64,000 bases of DNA from Festucalex cinctus (taxonomy: Eukaryota; Chordata; Actinopteri; Syngnathiformes; Syngnathidae): the NCBI RefSeq assembly GCF_051991245.1, contig NC_135422.1, forward strand, positions 3,493,801 through 3,557,800. The letters run 5' to 3'. The notes below the pieces were generated by a model. The model had not been told where the DNA came from. It saw only the letters and a list, made by a program, of their open reading frames with translations, and ran no database searches. Every line of letters begins with the position of its first letter. The first letter of the stretch is position 1. A program made the position numbers and the translations under genes. This document shows, piece after piece, positions 9,965 to 20,807 of the stretch.

Positions 9965-10663
9965 CAGGGGTGTCAAACTCATATTAACTCAGGGGCCACA
10001 TGGAGGAAAATATATTATTAAGTGGGCCGAATCGGTAAAATAATGGTATATAACTTAAAATCAATTGCGGCATTTATGCGCAAAATTTCGTGGACCAGCC
10101 CTAAATTACGGAGTTCAACTGTCATTATATTGTTTAAAAAAATAACACTAATGCAAATGAAACGCGGCAACATATTGCCTGTGTGAGTTCTGGGCGTGTT
10201 AAATCTACCTGTTTTGCATATATATAGTTCCCAGAATGCACTGTGTGGCACAGTTAATAAAGTTATAAGGACGTTAATGGGTTAGGGTTAGCTTAACCCC
10301 CCTAACCCTAACCCTGTCATATATGTATTTGTGTTACCAGTAATTGAATTTGTGTCATATTAACCTATTTATGTTGGTCTATGATTAAAAAAAAACAACA
10401 AAAAAAACATAACTTTTAAGTTGTGTGTAAAATAATGACTTCCAGGGCAATTCCGTGTACAAGTTACATTACCCATCTGAGGACTGCTTGTGAAATTACA
10501 AATTTATATATTTGCTTGTTATGGCTGGCTGATTAATTGGTCCGACGTTGCAATTTTTTATTTTTTTATTTATTTTTTTTACTTTACAAAGTCGTCTCGT
10601 GGGCCGGATTAAACCCATTTGCGGGCCTGATCCGGCCCGCGGGCCGTATGTTTGACACCACTG
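9965..10663 (+). mobile_element. hAT-IV element with perfect 8-bp TSD
   Basis: Starts CAGGGGTGTCAAACTC, ends GTTTGACACCACTG, flanked by exact TATTAAAA duplications at 9957-9964 and 10664-10671. Length 699 bp with no open frame of note. It carries an extra inverted telomere-like stretch at 10279-10314 that is absent from the copy at 16794-17686. Confidence 0.92.
10279..10314. repeat. Inverted interstitial telomere-like repeat
   Basis: GGGTTAGGGTTAG at 10279-10291 is followed after nine bases by CCTAACCCTAACCC, an imperfect head-to-head pair of two TTAGGG-type units each. The homologous hAT-IV copy at about 17310-17330 lacks this stretch and reads straight from GGACACTAATCC to TTGTCATATTG, so it was gained within this copy. 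Confidence 0.8.
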
Positions 10664-10685
10664 TATTAAAAAGATGATGTTGGTT

Positions 10686-11016
10686 CGTAGCACGTCCGCC
10701 TCCCAGTTCTGAGGACTCGAGTTCGAGTCCAGGCCTTCCTGGGTGGAGTTTGCATGTTCTCCCCGTGCCCGCGTGGGTCTTCTCCGGGTACTCCGCTCTC
10801 CTCCCACATTCCAAAGACATGCATGGCAGGTTAATCGGGTGCTCCGAATTGTGCCTAGGTGTGAGTGTGGGTGGTTGTTCGTTGTGTGCCTTGCGATTGG
10901 CTGGCAACCAGTCCAGAGTGTACCCCGCCTACTGGCGAGACCCAGCTGAGATAGGCTCCAGCACCCCCCGTGACCCTTGTGAGGAATAAGCGGTCAGGAA
11001 AATGGATGGATGGATG
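10686..11016 (+). mobile_element. SINE-S, near full-length copy
   Basis: tRNA-like head (GTAGCACGTCCGCCTCCC, then B-box-like GAGTTCGAGTCC at about 10719-10730), body shared with the other copies, and 3' tail AATGGATGGATGGATG. Direct repeats flank it: ATGTTGGTTCGTA on the left and ATGTTGGTTAGTA on the right, the signature of LINE-machinery retroposition. Pol III transcribed in principle; the first bases of the tRNA head are missing. Confidence 0.88.
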
Positions 11017-12351
11017 TTGGTTAGTACTACGTATCAACGTCAAGAGCTCCATGATTCTGCTTTGTCACTCATTGTCTTTCCCACACTTTGTTTTACCTGA
11101 CGCAAAAAATGCATTTTGGTGTATTTAAATCCCATACTTCCTTTTTAATAGTTATTCTCGGCGGAGGAACACACTCTCACACATCGTCTCCTGCCAGTTT
11201 TTTTTTGTTATAGAACAAGCCTCCATGAAGGGGGAACAAGACGGACGCGAGCTGCCATTCTTCCATGTTGGCTACAGGCCTAAAGAAATGAATGGAAAAA
11301 TGGGGGGGGGTCAAGGAATGAAAATCGCTGGCTTGGCTGCGTAGGTTTGCGGTCAGAAAAATAACTCTCTGTCCAGTGTGTTGATCTGTTTCCACTGGGA
11401 GACGTGATAAAACACACCATGTTTCACAGCATGGCTTTTTTTTCTTCAGGATCACATCAGCTCTTGCTCTTATCTGTGACTTTGTTTTCGACACTGGAAA
11501 ATGTGTTTTTCTTACTTTCCCCATGTTTTCTTATGGTGAGTCTCTTTTTGCCCTTCAAAATCTAACCGTTCCATTCATGCCAACGTCTTTACTCATGGGG
11601 GAGCTCTCGTGTTTTATTTCAAGCTGACATAAAAATATATATATTAAAAAAAAAAAGGTATACAGAGAATCAAATTTTTTTTATACTGCTACATTCCATA
11701 CCGTATCCCAAATCTCATATATTGTGTTTGACCCCTGAGGGAAGATTTTAATTGCAGGAAAGTGATCTTTTGACCGACTGTCTATTGTTTCTCTGTCAGT
11801 GCCGGCAGTGTGAGGCAGATAAAGTGGCTCGGCTATTGCAGCCAGCTAAAATATGAAATTGAAGGATTATCGTAAGTCCTAGCAGAGTGGTTGCGTCCTC
11901 TGCTGCTTCAACATCTCTCTGACTTTGGAAATTTGTCACCCGATTTGAGCGACTTTAATAGGAAAAGGTCTGTTTTTTGTTTTGTTTCGTTTTTTGTTTT
12001 GTTTCGTTTTTTTTTTTTTTTCGTTTTTTTTTTTTACAATGATGTCATCTACCCATAAGTTTAACAAGCGCTATATAAATCTGATGCATTATTAGTAGTA
12101 GTAGTAGTAGGCATCTTGATATGGCACACCTGTGAGGTGGGAAGGATTATCTCGACAAAGGAGAAGTGCTCACTATGAGGAGTTAGACTGGTTTGTGAGC
12201 AATATTTGAGCGAAATGGTGATTTTGTGTATGTGGAAGAAGTTTTAGATCTTTGAGTTCATCTCATTAATAAATGGAAGCAAAAACAAAAGGGTTGCGAT
12301 TATTGACATTGTATTATTATTATTATTGACAATCAAATCGTTGTTTTCTGT

Positions 12352-12380
<29 letters not shown>
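11017..12380. other. Unique sequence with T-rich low-complexity tract
   Basis: 11960-12040 is a GTTTTGTTTCG-type low-complexity tract. AGCGCTATATAAATCTGATG at about 12068 followed by (TAG)n resembles the 3' tail of a fish LINE-type element. The 115-codon minus-strand frame at 11177-11524 shows no domain. Confidence 0.4.
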
Positions 12381-12382
<2 letters not shown>

Positions 12383-12706
12383 CAGTCTTCCCTCGCTATA
12401 ACGCGGTTCACTTTTCGCGGTCTCGCTGTATCGCGGATTTTTTTTTAAGTGCAATTTTGCATATTTTTTTTACAGTAATATACCCATTTTATAAAATTTA
12501 TGAAGGTTTGAACATTGTCAATGTTTGAACAATAGAGAAATGTGAGAACATGGAAATGCCTCAATGAGAAAAGTGTATAAATTGTGCGGTCGGGGATTTT
12601 AGAGCCTTAAAACATTTCTAAGAGTTAAGCTAACTACTTCGCGGATTTGATTTATTGCGGGTATTTTTTGGAACCTAACCCCAGCGGAAAACGAGGGAAC
12701 ACTGTA
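12381..12706. mobile_element. Tigger/pogo-like MITE, TA-flanked
   Basis: Begins TACAGTCTTCCCTCGC and ends CGAGGGAACACTGTA, inverted termini of the kind known from Tigger/pogo elements, with inner ATAACGCGGTTCAC and AACCCCAGCGGAAAACG. TA at both borders fits mariner-superfamily targeting. It lies in an AT dinucleotide tract. No transposase; 326 bp. Confidence 0.8.
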
Positions 12707-12735
12707 TATTTCTACGTGGCCCTAATACGCCGTCG
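12707..12735 (+). mobile_element. End fragment of the 7191-7859 MITE family
   Basis: ACGTGGCCCTAATACGCCGTCG matches the right end of the MITE at 7835-7859. The Tigger-like element probably landed in the AT-rich interior of this copy, whose left part is not recognisable. Confidence 0.6.
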
Positions 12736-13699
12736 CTAGCTTAGCGTACCAAACCCTTATTTGGAAATTACTGCCCTGCAACAAAAATTCTGCATGAAAT
12801 GTGTGCATCCGACCCAAAAACGGAATTCCTCTCCGTCACTGCGTTTTGGCATTGCGCATGCTTCTTGGTAGCGAGTCAGATCAGATTGCTCACAGTTTCA
12901 TGTTATCCGGCGTGATCCTCATGTCATCATGTTTTCTGCTGTTCGAAAACAGCTCATGAGTCGGCAAATATTCACGAGATTATCTGATGATAGCAAGCCC
13001 AAAAAAAAAAAAAAAGAAAAACTTCTGCTTTAAAGCACAGGATTAGCAGCAACACAATGGTTTGTTTGACAAATAACATCTCAGAATGACACGCAGTTGT
13101 TTTTAATATTCCTTGTCACGAGCTTAATTTTAAACAAACACACTCAATGAAAAGCCATCTCAAGAGCCTGCGTTTATGCGTGATCTCCTTTCACTCTTGG
13201 GCAGATGCATTTTCCGCCCGAGTTTGCTTTTTAAATCTCATCAAAGGAAGCGAAATGTGTACATGGCTATGTTGCATTAGAGCCCCCATAATTTTATGTA
13301 TGAGCACTTTGTTTTAATTGTCCTCAGAGCGTCACATACAACCTCTAATTTGTCTTTTTTGCCACTTCACCAGATGCAAGGCCGAGTATGCGCAGGCAGA
13401 ATTTCCCTGCCTAATAATGATGCACATGGTAATTACTGGAGTGAAATTGGTGTTTAGTGGAATCATTCACCTTTGCAAAATTCAGAATGAGAAAAATCTA
13501 TTTGATCCAATCAGCTTTATGTCAGACTTCACTGGAATATATTAAGAAAAATTTGATTATATTTTTACATCTGTGTCCATAAATTACTTTGATTGAAAGA
13601 TGATTAATACTGCTTGTCGTTCAAAAAGAATGAATATTTTCAGTGAATAAAAGGAATACATACACTAGAAGGCTCAGCAGGAAAACTGCGGACAAATAT
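12736..13699. other. Unique sequence; possible conserved non-coding DNA at 13130-13330
   Basis: No repeats. The stretch around 13140-13330 is balanced in composition with homeodomain-type motifs (CATAATTTTATGTATGAGC) and no coding frame, an appearance common to conserved non-coding elements. This is impression only. Confidence 0.25.
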
Positions 13700-14285
13700 T
13701 TTTTGATATCTTCAAAAAAAAAAAAAAAACATCCGATATCGTGATATCGTGATATTACAACTGCCACAATATCGGCGTCGTCATGTTCACAATATTTAAA
13801 TGCAACACAGCTGTTAAAAAAAAAAAAAAAAAAAAAAGTCAGGTTGATTTCCATTTATGCAGTTCTAGCACCCTCTCGTGGCTATTTTTTTTTTTTAGTG
13901 CAATTTAATTTCATTAGGGATGTTTTGGCCCTTCTATGTTTTCAAATCTACACTAATTGTCAGATGAAGGGGAATGTAATATGCCTGTGAAGCAAGTCAA
14001 TATGTGGAGGAAATTCATGCGTTTGTGCATTAACAACATAACATAATAATAATAACATGAGAATAATAAAACATAATAATAATACAGCATTGATGTTATG
14101 TACAAAAGCACAATATTGTGGGTTTTTTTTTTAGTATGAGATCATTTTATTTTAGTTTTTTTTACAATATTGTGGCCTTTTTTAAATATTGCCAACCTCC
14201 CTACAATATCGTAATAATTATCGTATCGTGAGCTTCATATGGTGATAGTATCATATCGTGACTTTTGGATATCGTTACATCCCTA
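13700..14285 (-). mobile_element. hAT-VI element
   Basis: The right border GGATATCGTTACATCCCTA is the inverted form of TAGGGATGTAACGATATCC. The left border is blurred around 13700-13735 (ATATCGTGATATCGTGATA follows a poly-A run). Shares TTTTGGCCCTTCTATG and AATTGTCAGATGAAGGGG with the copy at 42761-43190. Confidence 0.75.
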
Positions 14286-14478
14286 GCATGCCATTGAGCT
14301 CAGAGTCATCAAAGGTCAAATCAAGACCAGTTTTGACCAAGGAATTTGGATTTACAATATGTGTTTTGTTTTTTTTCATTATAATTGATGTAAATACTGT
14401 AACAGTTTACCTTTGAAAATCAATTTAAAGCCTTGTACCTGTATGTGAGACGCAGGCAAGTGTTGATCAAGCTGCTCA

Positions 14479-14520
14479 CACCAAGATCTCATCACTTCAC
14501 ACCAAGATCTCATCACTTCA
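14479..14520. repeat. 20-bp direct duplication
   Basis: CACCAAGATCTCATCACTTC occurs twice head to tail immediately before a hAT-VI insertion whose target duplication (CTTCAAAG) overlaps the second unit. Confidence 0.8.
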
Positions 14521-14523
14521 AAG

Positions 14524-14803
14524 TAGGGATGTAGCGATCAATGTGTGCTTGCATTAGCAAGTAAGCGCCTCAATATTGTTATTAGAGATTGTAAGGTGGT
14601 TTATATGCATTGCTGTTATGTACAAAAGCACAATATTGTACTTTTTTTTAGTATAAGCTCTTTTTTTTTTTTTTTTTTTTACAATATTGTGATCTGTTTT
14701 CAAATATGGCCAACCCTCCCATAATATCTTGATAATTATCGTATCGTGACCTTTATATCGTGATAATATCGTATCGTGATGTTTGGATATCGTTACATCC
14801 CTA
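14524..14803 (-). mobile_element. hAT-VI element with perfect 8-bp TSD
   Basis: 280 bp, starts TAGGGATGTAGCGATC, ends GATATCGTTACATCCCTA, flanked by exact CTTCAAAG at 14516-14523 and 14804-14811. Internally deleted relative to the 13700-14285 copy. Confidence 0.92.
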
Positions 14804-15484
14804 CTTCAAAGTGCACGTTTGTACGTGCTCGTCGCCACTTTGTGATCCACTCGCTGTCGCAGTTTTTTTTGTTTGTTTTTTTTGTTCACACATCCGTCTT
14901 AGTTCACAGTGTTAACGCCCCTGAGGAAAATGTGTTGCGCTGCTTAATTCAAGCCAAGTGTGCAAACCTGCTGTAAGTATGCTGCTGTAACTTACTGTAA
15001 GTAAGTATGACTTAGCCTTAGCGTACGTAGCACATTGTTGTTGTTGTTTGTTTGTTTGCTCAACCACTCTCAGCTTTGCCCAACGTAATTCCATCAAGCC
15101 CTTTGTTGACCCAGTCAATGTACGAGCTTCCGCCGGGATATGAATATGACGTGACAAAACGAAGTGAGGTATGAGCGAGGCGGCTTTTCGTAGACTTGCG
15201 ATTAGCTTACCGAGCAGCAAGGTTTTGCTAGATTTGTGAACCCATCACCCCCGAACGACACTGTTTAAAGCTATGATGGTTCTGCGCTTACGTAACACAT
15301 TTACACAAGAAGCAAACAAAAGCAGTAGCGGCTAGATGAGATGAGAGCGAGCAGATAAGCGAAGGACGCCATTATCCCTGCAGCCAGCAGAGCCAGATAT
15401 TCCCAGCATGCAGACAGAGAATTAAATTAGCTCCCAATTTGATTTGTCTGTCAGACTTATATTTCCTCTTGGATACATTTAATG
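14804..15484. other. Unique sequence
   Basis: No repeat recognised. The final 100 bases (15390-15480, AGACAGAGAATTAAATTAGC context) have a conserved-non-coding appearance only. Confidence 0.35.
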
Positions 15485-16025
15485 CAGGGGTGTCCAAACT
15501 TTTTCCTCCGAGGGCCACATACAGAAAAATAGAAAGCTGCAAGGGCCACTTTGATTTTATTTTATTTTTTTTAGTTATTTATTAGCACATTCATTCCCAG
15601 ACCAGCAGAAAGAAAAAAAAAAGCATCATTTGACGTCTTTTTTCCGTCACTGGCAGTGAATGAGTTAAACATGGTAAAAATCAATGAAGCAATTATAAAT
15701 TGTTGATATAATGTACAGTTACTTATTGAAAACTGCTAACAGTCACAAGGCAAATAGTGACCCCTGTGTGCCACTATAATAGATACGCCTCTCCACTGAG
15801 CAGCAGCTGATCCCAACTTGACATTCTGAACCACAAGAACAATCGGTCGTCAACTGAACCCTTTATGTGATGTTTTCACATTTTTTTTCCCATTAATTAA
15901 TGTGATGTTTTCACAAATTGGACGTTGACACTAAGAAACAAGTGGATGAAACTATATTTATTTCTGGAACTGAATTATTCGCTGCAAATTTGTGGCTTTG
16001 CATAGCTAGAAATGTTTAATCCAAC

Positions 16026-16063
<38 letters not shown>

Positions 16064-16165
16064 TCAAAACAGCATTGAAAAATTATTTTTACTATTTGCC
16101 GCGGGCCGCCAAAAAATGTATGGCGGGCCGCAAATGGCCCCCGGGCCGTAGTTTGGACACCCCTG
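15485..16165 (+). mobile_element. hAT-III-like element with perfect 8-bp TSD, carrying TTAA-B
   Basis: Starts CAGGGGTGTCCAAACT, ends GTTTGGACACCCCTG, flanked by exact ATTTAATG at 15477-15484 and 16166-16173. Ends and the GGCGGGCCGCAAATGG region match hAT-III, but the interior differs, so it is a subfamily. A TTAA-B copy is nested at 15592-15668. Confidence 0.92.
15592..15668 (+). mobile_element. TTAA-B miniature element
   Basis: About 77 bp: TTAG/CACATTCATTCCCAG at one end, GGCAGTGAATGAGTTAA at the other, with CATCATTTGACGTC inside. One border TTAA has mutated to TTAG. Confidence 0.85.
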
Positions 16166-16199
16166 ATTTAATGTCCCACTGGTTTCACTGCTTTGATAT

Positions 16200-16444
16200 T
16201 TTGCCGGTATTCCACTCTGTTGATCGTCGTAAGTACGGGACTTGACTCAAGTCGCGTGACTTGGACTCCAGTTGACTCAAGTCACTGATTTTGTTACTTG
16301 GGACTTGCTTGGCTAAAATTTATGAAACAGTCGACTTGAATTTGATCTGGTATTTATGAGACTCGACTTTAAATTTAATTCCATGTCTTTACAGATCATT
16401 GTACATTTCGACATCATTTTTTTAATAGTACAGTGTGCCTTTAG
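16200..16444. repeat. Possible transposon fragment with GACTTGACTCAAGTC palindromes
   Basis: GACTTGACTCAAGTC and related GTTGACTCAAGTCAC recur within 16225-16330. Such motifs are seen at ends of fish DNA transposons, but no border pair was found here. Confidence 0.35.
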
Positions 16445-16793
16445 TACCGTATTTCCACACTATAAGGCGCACCTAAAAGCCTTCAAATTTTTCAAAAGCT
16501 GACCATGCGCCTTATAATCCAGTGCGCCTTATATATGGATTAATATTGAGCCGCAACAGGTCTTGCTGTCAATATGACCCTGCACGATCGACAGAAGATC
16601 CCGCCATCTTGGATCGCTGGCTAATACTAATACTTTAGCTCAGAGAAAATAATAAAACATCTGTTTATTCATTTTGGGAGTGAATGGAGTTGTCAGAAAG
16701 CTGGTTTGTAATCTATTAATAAAGTTTGACTGACCTATCTGACTGTTTTGTTGACATTCCCTTTAGCGCAGCACCATCTAATGCTGGGGTGTC

Positions 16794-17413
16794 AAACTCA
16801 TGTCAGCTCAGGGGCCGCATGGAGGAAAATATATGACCAAGTGGGCCGCATCGGTAAAATAACGGTAATAGAACTGAACTCTTTTACTGCCACACATTAA
16901 AGAAAAAACTTTGATATGACAGCGGCTTTGATCATTGACGAAAAGAGAGACAATGCTTCCATCTGCTGGCCATGGTTTAGAGTGTTTTAGATTCCACAAC
17001 CCATTGACCAGGCAGCGCTGCACTTAGACATTGGAGGGGGGGGGGGGGAAAAAATATGTTTTAACGTTGATTTTACTGATTGTTATTAAACGTTTTTGGC
17101 GGTCAAAGAGTTAAAAACGATTGCCGTCAATTAGACGCAGATTTTCGCTATTTGTGTGCCAGCCCAAAATTATGGAGCTCAACTGTCATCATATTGTTCC
17201 AAAAAAGAATACAAATGCAAATGGAACAGAGTCCTGGACGTGTTAAATCGACGTGTTTTTCATATATATTGTTCCCAGAATGCATTGCGTGGTGCAGGTA
17301 ATGACGTTATAAGGACACTAATCCTTGTCATATTGATTTGTGTTAACTTACCAGGAATTGAATTTGTGTCGTATTTAACACGTTTGTTGGTCTAATGATA
17401 AAAATAAATAAAT

Positions 17414-17448
<35 letters not shown>

Positions 17449-17686
17449 TAAACAAACCGTAACTTTACGTTGTGTGTAAAATAATGACATCCAGGACGAT
17501 TTCCCCCGTACAGGGACTGCTTGTGAAGTTACAAATTTGATATATTTTGATTGTGGCCGACTGATTAATTAGTCCGACATTACAATTTTTTTTTTTTTTT
17601 TTAACTTTACAAAATTATCTCGCGGGCCGGATTAAACCCCTTTGCGGGCCTGATCCGGCCCGCCGGCCTTATGTTTGACACCCCTG
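16794..17686 (+). mobile_element. hAT-IV element with perfect 8-bp TSD, carrying TTAA-C
   Basis: Starts CTGGGGTGTCAAACTCATG, ends ATGTTTGACACCCCTG; exact ATCTAATG at 16786-16793 and 17687-17694. The related copy at about 35910 has CACCATCTAATGGATGCG with a single ATCTAATG, an empty site. Includes an ATA/AAT microsatellite at about 17415-17450. Confidence 0.93.
16875..17114 (+). mobile_element. TTAA-C MITE nested in hAT-IV
   Basis: Left border TGAACTCTTTTACTGCC (TTAA mutated to TGAA), right border GGCGGTCAAAGAGTTAA. The two other hAT-IV copies have an uninterrupted ATATAACTTAAAA at this place. Carries a CTCF-like site with one mismatch (CTTCCATCTGCTGG at about 16957). A run of G lies at 17034-17048. 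Confidence 0.88.
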
Positions 17687-17808
17687 ATCTAATGGATGCA
17701 TAACGTAACCCCAGCCTCCACTGTAGCGCCTTATATATGAAAACAAGTTTTAAAATATGAAGGTGCGCCTTATAATGAGGTGCGCCTTATAGTGCGGAAA
17801 ATACGGTA

Positions 17809-18599
17809 CTTTGATTTGATTTAATTTTTAATTGTTTAATTGTATGTATTTATTTACATTGATCATATTTTTCAAACACACATTTCTAATTCTATTGAGT
17901 TCCCTCACAGTTGCCTGCCTACGAAGTCTTGTTAAAAATTCTCTTCTTTTTTTTGTAACCTGAGCATGACAGGAAACGGCATCACTATTCTGCATGTACC
18001 CATTGAAGGAGGAATGAGTTTTTTGCAATAGTCTCATAAATCTCCGTTCTACCTGGTTGAACAATGAGATGTTTGGAGCCAGGCCGGCTGGCCGTCTCTC
18101 TCTCGGCCGTCATTATAGATCTAGATTGACAGCTGCTCCATCCTGTCTGCCACTGTTAATCACTGAAGGATTTGGGCTGCCGGCAAGCAACCCTGACAAG
18201 CGACCTTGAGTCCCGCTTGGACCAAGGGACGACAAGTAAAAAGCCTGCTTCCTTGTTAGAGCAAGTGATGCATTCCTCGGGCAGTTGCTCAAAAATGCTC
18301 CCCAATAGACTAACCACAATTCAAAAGTGTTGACTTTTTTTCCTTCTAAATTGATGGTCATTCTTCTGTACCATTTTTAGCACGAAACAGCCTGGTTCCA
18401 TCCTGTGTGGTTACTTTTTTCGATGCGGGGTGGTGACAATGGCACCGTTTTTCACAACCTATTCCATGTTTCTAGAACTTAGGTTGAGGAAGGCCGTAAC
18501 GTGACGGTCATTTGAATAGCAGATTGATAACTGCTTCCCCCCCCCTCATACCTTAAAAAAAAAAATAATAATTTCACAGTAATGTCTTTTAGTACTTTT
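17809..18599. other. Unique sequence; possible conserved non-coding DNA at 18090-18240
   Basis: No repeat or convincing exon. 18090-18240 includes AGATTGACAGCTGC and TGTTAATCACTGAAGG, balanced composition without a coding frame. Candidate only. Confidence 0.25.
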
Positions 18600-18842
18600 C
18601 CGGGTACTCCGGCCTCCTCCCACATTCCAAAGACATGCATGGCAGGTTAATTGGGTGCTGTGAATTGTCCCTAGGTGTGATTGTGAGCGTGAGTGGTTGT
18701 TCGTTTCTGTGTGCCCTGCGATTGGCTGGCAAGCAGTCCAGGGTGTCCCCCCTGCCTACTGCCCGAAGCCAGCTGGGATAGGCTCCAGCACCCCTTGCAA
18801 CCCTTGTGAGGAATAAGCGGTTAAAAAAATGGATGGATGGGT
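18600..18842 (+). mobile_element. SINE-S, 5'-truncated, with ~16-bp TSD
   Basis: Starts inside the body (CCGGGTACTCCGGCCTCC) and ends in AAATGGATGGATGGG. The left flank GTCTTTTAGTACTTTT (18584-18599) matches GTCTTTTAGTAATTTT at 20698-20713 in 15 of 16 bases; the right copy was displaced because hAT-VII later inserted within it. 5' truncation plus long target duplication indicates LINE-driven integration. Confidence 0.88.
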
Positions 18843-19214
18843 GTCTTTTATAGTGTTGTTCCGATATCGATACTGGTATCGGCAGAGGTGCCGATACTGC
18901 ATTAAAACAGTGTTATCGGTATCGGTGACTACTCACAACTAACATGCCGATACCATTAATTCCAACGCTAATATTGCTCAGTATTATTAGTAATATTATT
19001 AATATTTTTAGTAATTATTTTTAATTTATTTTTTATTTTTTATTTTTATTTTATTCTTATATTAATTCTTTTTATTAATTATTAATATTAGTAATAGTAG
19101 TAATATTGCTAAGATTGCTTTGAACCAATGGCAGGACAGCTTTTTCATGTTGAGGAAAAAAAAAACTTACGTATCGGTATGATATCGGTATCGGCCGATA
19201 CTGCAAAGCTGGGT

Positions 19215-19575
19215 ATCGGCGGTCCCGTCGCCATGGGCGGGCCTTGGGGGTCCGTGCCCGCCCTGTCAGTCAGCCGTGCCCGCCCTAGCAAGACGACTCA
19301 CCAACTATTCGTCCTATCAGTCACGTAAACTTGCGCCTTCTGTTTTAAGTAAAGCATGGCGTGCCAGCCAACCACATACCTCCTTTCAAGTTTGGCTTTG
19401 ATTGACAACTAAGCGAGCCAATTACAATCCGGATCACGAGGGCTGGGGTGGGGTGGGGGGGATGACGCGCGCTCTGCAGACGTGCCTGAGCCAAATCTAC
19501 TTCCGGGTAGAAAGTGCGCATTTGCCGGCTGGCGCTGGCATAAAGACTGAGCAGTGAGCACGTCGTGCGGCTTTA
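19215..19575 (+). promoter_or_regulatory. CpG-rich segment inside hAT-VII, possible transposase promoter
   Basis: Contains many CpGs (CGGTCCCGTCGCCATGGGCG, GATGACGCGCGCTCTGC, TTGCCGGCTGGCGC) in otherwise A/T-rich surroundings, directly upstream of a short ATG exon with a good splice donor. No TATA box is evident. Promoter role is inferred from position and composition. Confidence 0.35.
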
Positions 19576-19661
19576 ATGGGAGCCACCAAACGCCAAACCT
19601 CGATCCAGGATGACACAGTTGACATCATTGGGAATCCTGAGTCCACTGGTTACGTTTACAA
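19576..19661 (+). pseudogene. Possible first coding exon of a lost hAT-VII transposase gene
   Basis: An ATG at 19576 opens 28 codons (beginning MGATKRQTSIQDD) ending at a strong splice donor, ACAA|GTGAGT at 19661/19662; reading on without splicing gives an immediate stop. It lies just after the CpG-rich segment and inside a transposon bounded by exact TSDs. I do not recognise the peptide as a named domain. No downstream transposase exon is visible before the right terminus, so the gene, if real, is truncated. Chance occurrence is possible. Confidence 0.3.
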
Positions 19662-20740
19662 GTGAGTGGCAAACTTTTATTTTAATTAGTCAAGCCACAC
19701 AGCACGGATGAATTGTAGCAATACACAGTATGCGGTTAACAGACTCAAGCAGTCACACGTACACAACAACAACTAAGGAGCATAAAATTATTTATCACTA
19801 AAGCAGTTGCAGTACAATGTGAGTTGAATTCTCTTTTTTTATTGCCAAGTTTGTTCATGTTGATGACTGTCACTAAGTTCTAATTTTAAAAAAACAGCAC
19901 TTTACACATCCTTTTGGATTGATATTCTGCTTAGTTTTTTACTGAACTCATATGTTGTTTCTGTATATCATCGACATAACTCAACCTTATTTCTAAATCA
20001 CTTTAAAACATCAATTGCTGCATACAAAGTGCTGTGCATGGAATAGAAATTAGTCTTTTAGTAGACACGTGAAATAAAATAACACAAAATAAAATTAATT
20101 AGAGTAAATATACGTAGATAAGTATACACGCAAATAAAATTAATACTAAAAAAGAAATCTGTATAAGTATAGAAATAAAATAACACAAAATACAGAAGGC
20201 ACCATAAAAAAAAGTAAAATGATGTGAAGTCTCGTGCTGAGTCAAAGATCAAAGAATAAAGATGTCTGGCAAAAATGATATCCATATCCATATCGTACGG
20301 CCCTATTCCAACATGCAAATGAAGGCAACTGCGAGCCAATTCCAGATAGAAGCGGCTGGGTCACATTCGGACATAGTTGTTTACAGAAGTGAAGAGTGGA
20401 TTTGTTTCAAATGAACTTTTGAGTTGAATAAATGCAAAATGAACTACACGTTTTTTTCAGTTTGTCTTTTTCGATTTCAGATTTCCGCTTTTAAGTGACA
20501 GAAAATATTTCTGAGCACTTTTGCAGTTGTCACAATGCCGCTGTTCAACCTGATGAACATTAGATTTAGGTTGATGAAGTGTGCCCCCCCCCCCCCCAAA
20601 AAAAAGGTAATCCCCCCCCACACAATTTGTTTCTGGTGACGGGTCTGGGTATCGGTATCGGTATCGGGAGCCAAAAAACGGTATCGGAACAACACTAGTC
20701 TTTTAGTAATTTTAGAAAGTTACTTGTGATTTTTTTTTTT

Positions 20741-20776
20741 TTTTGCGATGTGCTATATAAATAAAGTTGCCTTTTG
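20741..20776 (+). repeat. Retroelement 3'-end fragment
   Basis: GTGCTATATAAATAAAGTTG follows a poly-T run; the same string, with GTTTGATTTGAT after it, occurs at 59049. This resembles the 3' tail of a fish LINE-type retroelement. Only the terminal few dozen bases are present. Confidence 0.4.
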
Positions 20777-20807
20777 GTGGAGGTTCAGCACCCGTTAAAT
20801 TCAGATT

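Larger units (their letters stand above)
16445..17808 (+). mobile_element. GCGCC-family palindromic element, split by hAT-IV
   Basis: Starts TACCGTATTTCCACACTATA, ends TATAGTGCGGAAAATACGGTA; termini are inverted over about 30 bp and rich in AAGGCGCACC. TA at both borders. The internal TTTAGCGCAGCACCATCTAA recurs uninterrupted at 35900 and, inverted, at 51205. Without the nested hAT-IV it is about 460 bp. No transposase. Confidence 0.85.
18851..20697 (+). mobile_element. hAT-VII element, 1.85 kb, perfect 8-bp TSD, remnant of a larger transposon
   Basis: Starts TAGTGTTGTTCCGATA, ends GTATCGGAACAACACTA, flanked by exact GTCTTTTA at 18843-18850 and 20698-20705. Both ends are rich in GGTATCGG. 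Unlike the MITEs it has a GC- and CpG-rich middle (19215-19640) ending in a possible short exon, then A/T-rich DNA with no transposase catalytic region. Probably an internally deleted copy of an autonomous element that kept its promoter. Confidence 0.9.
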
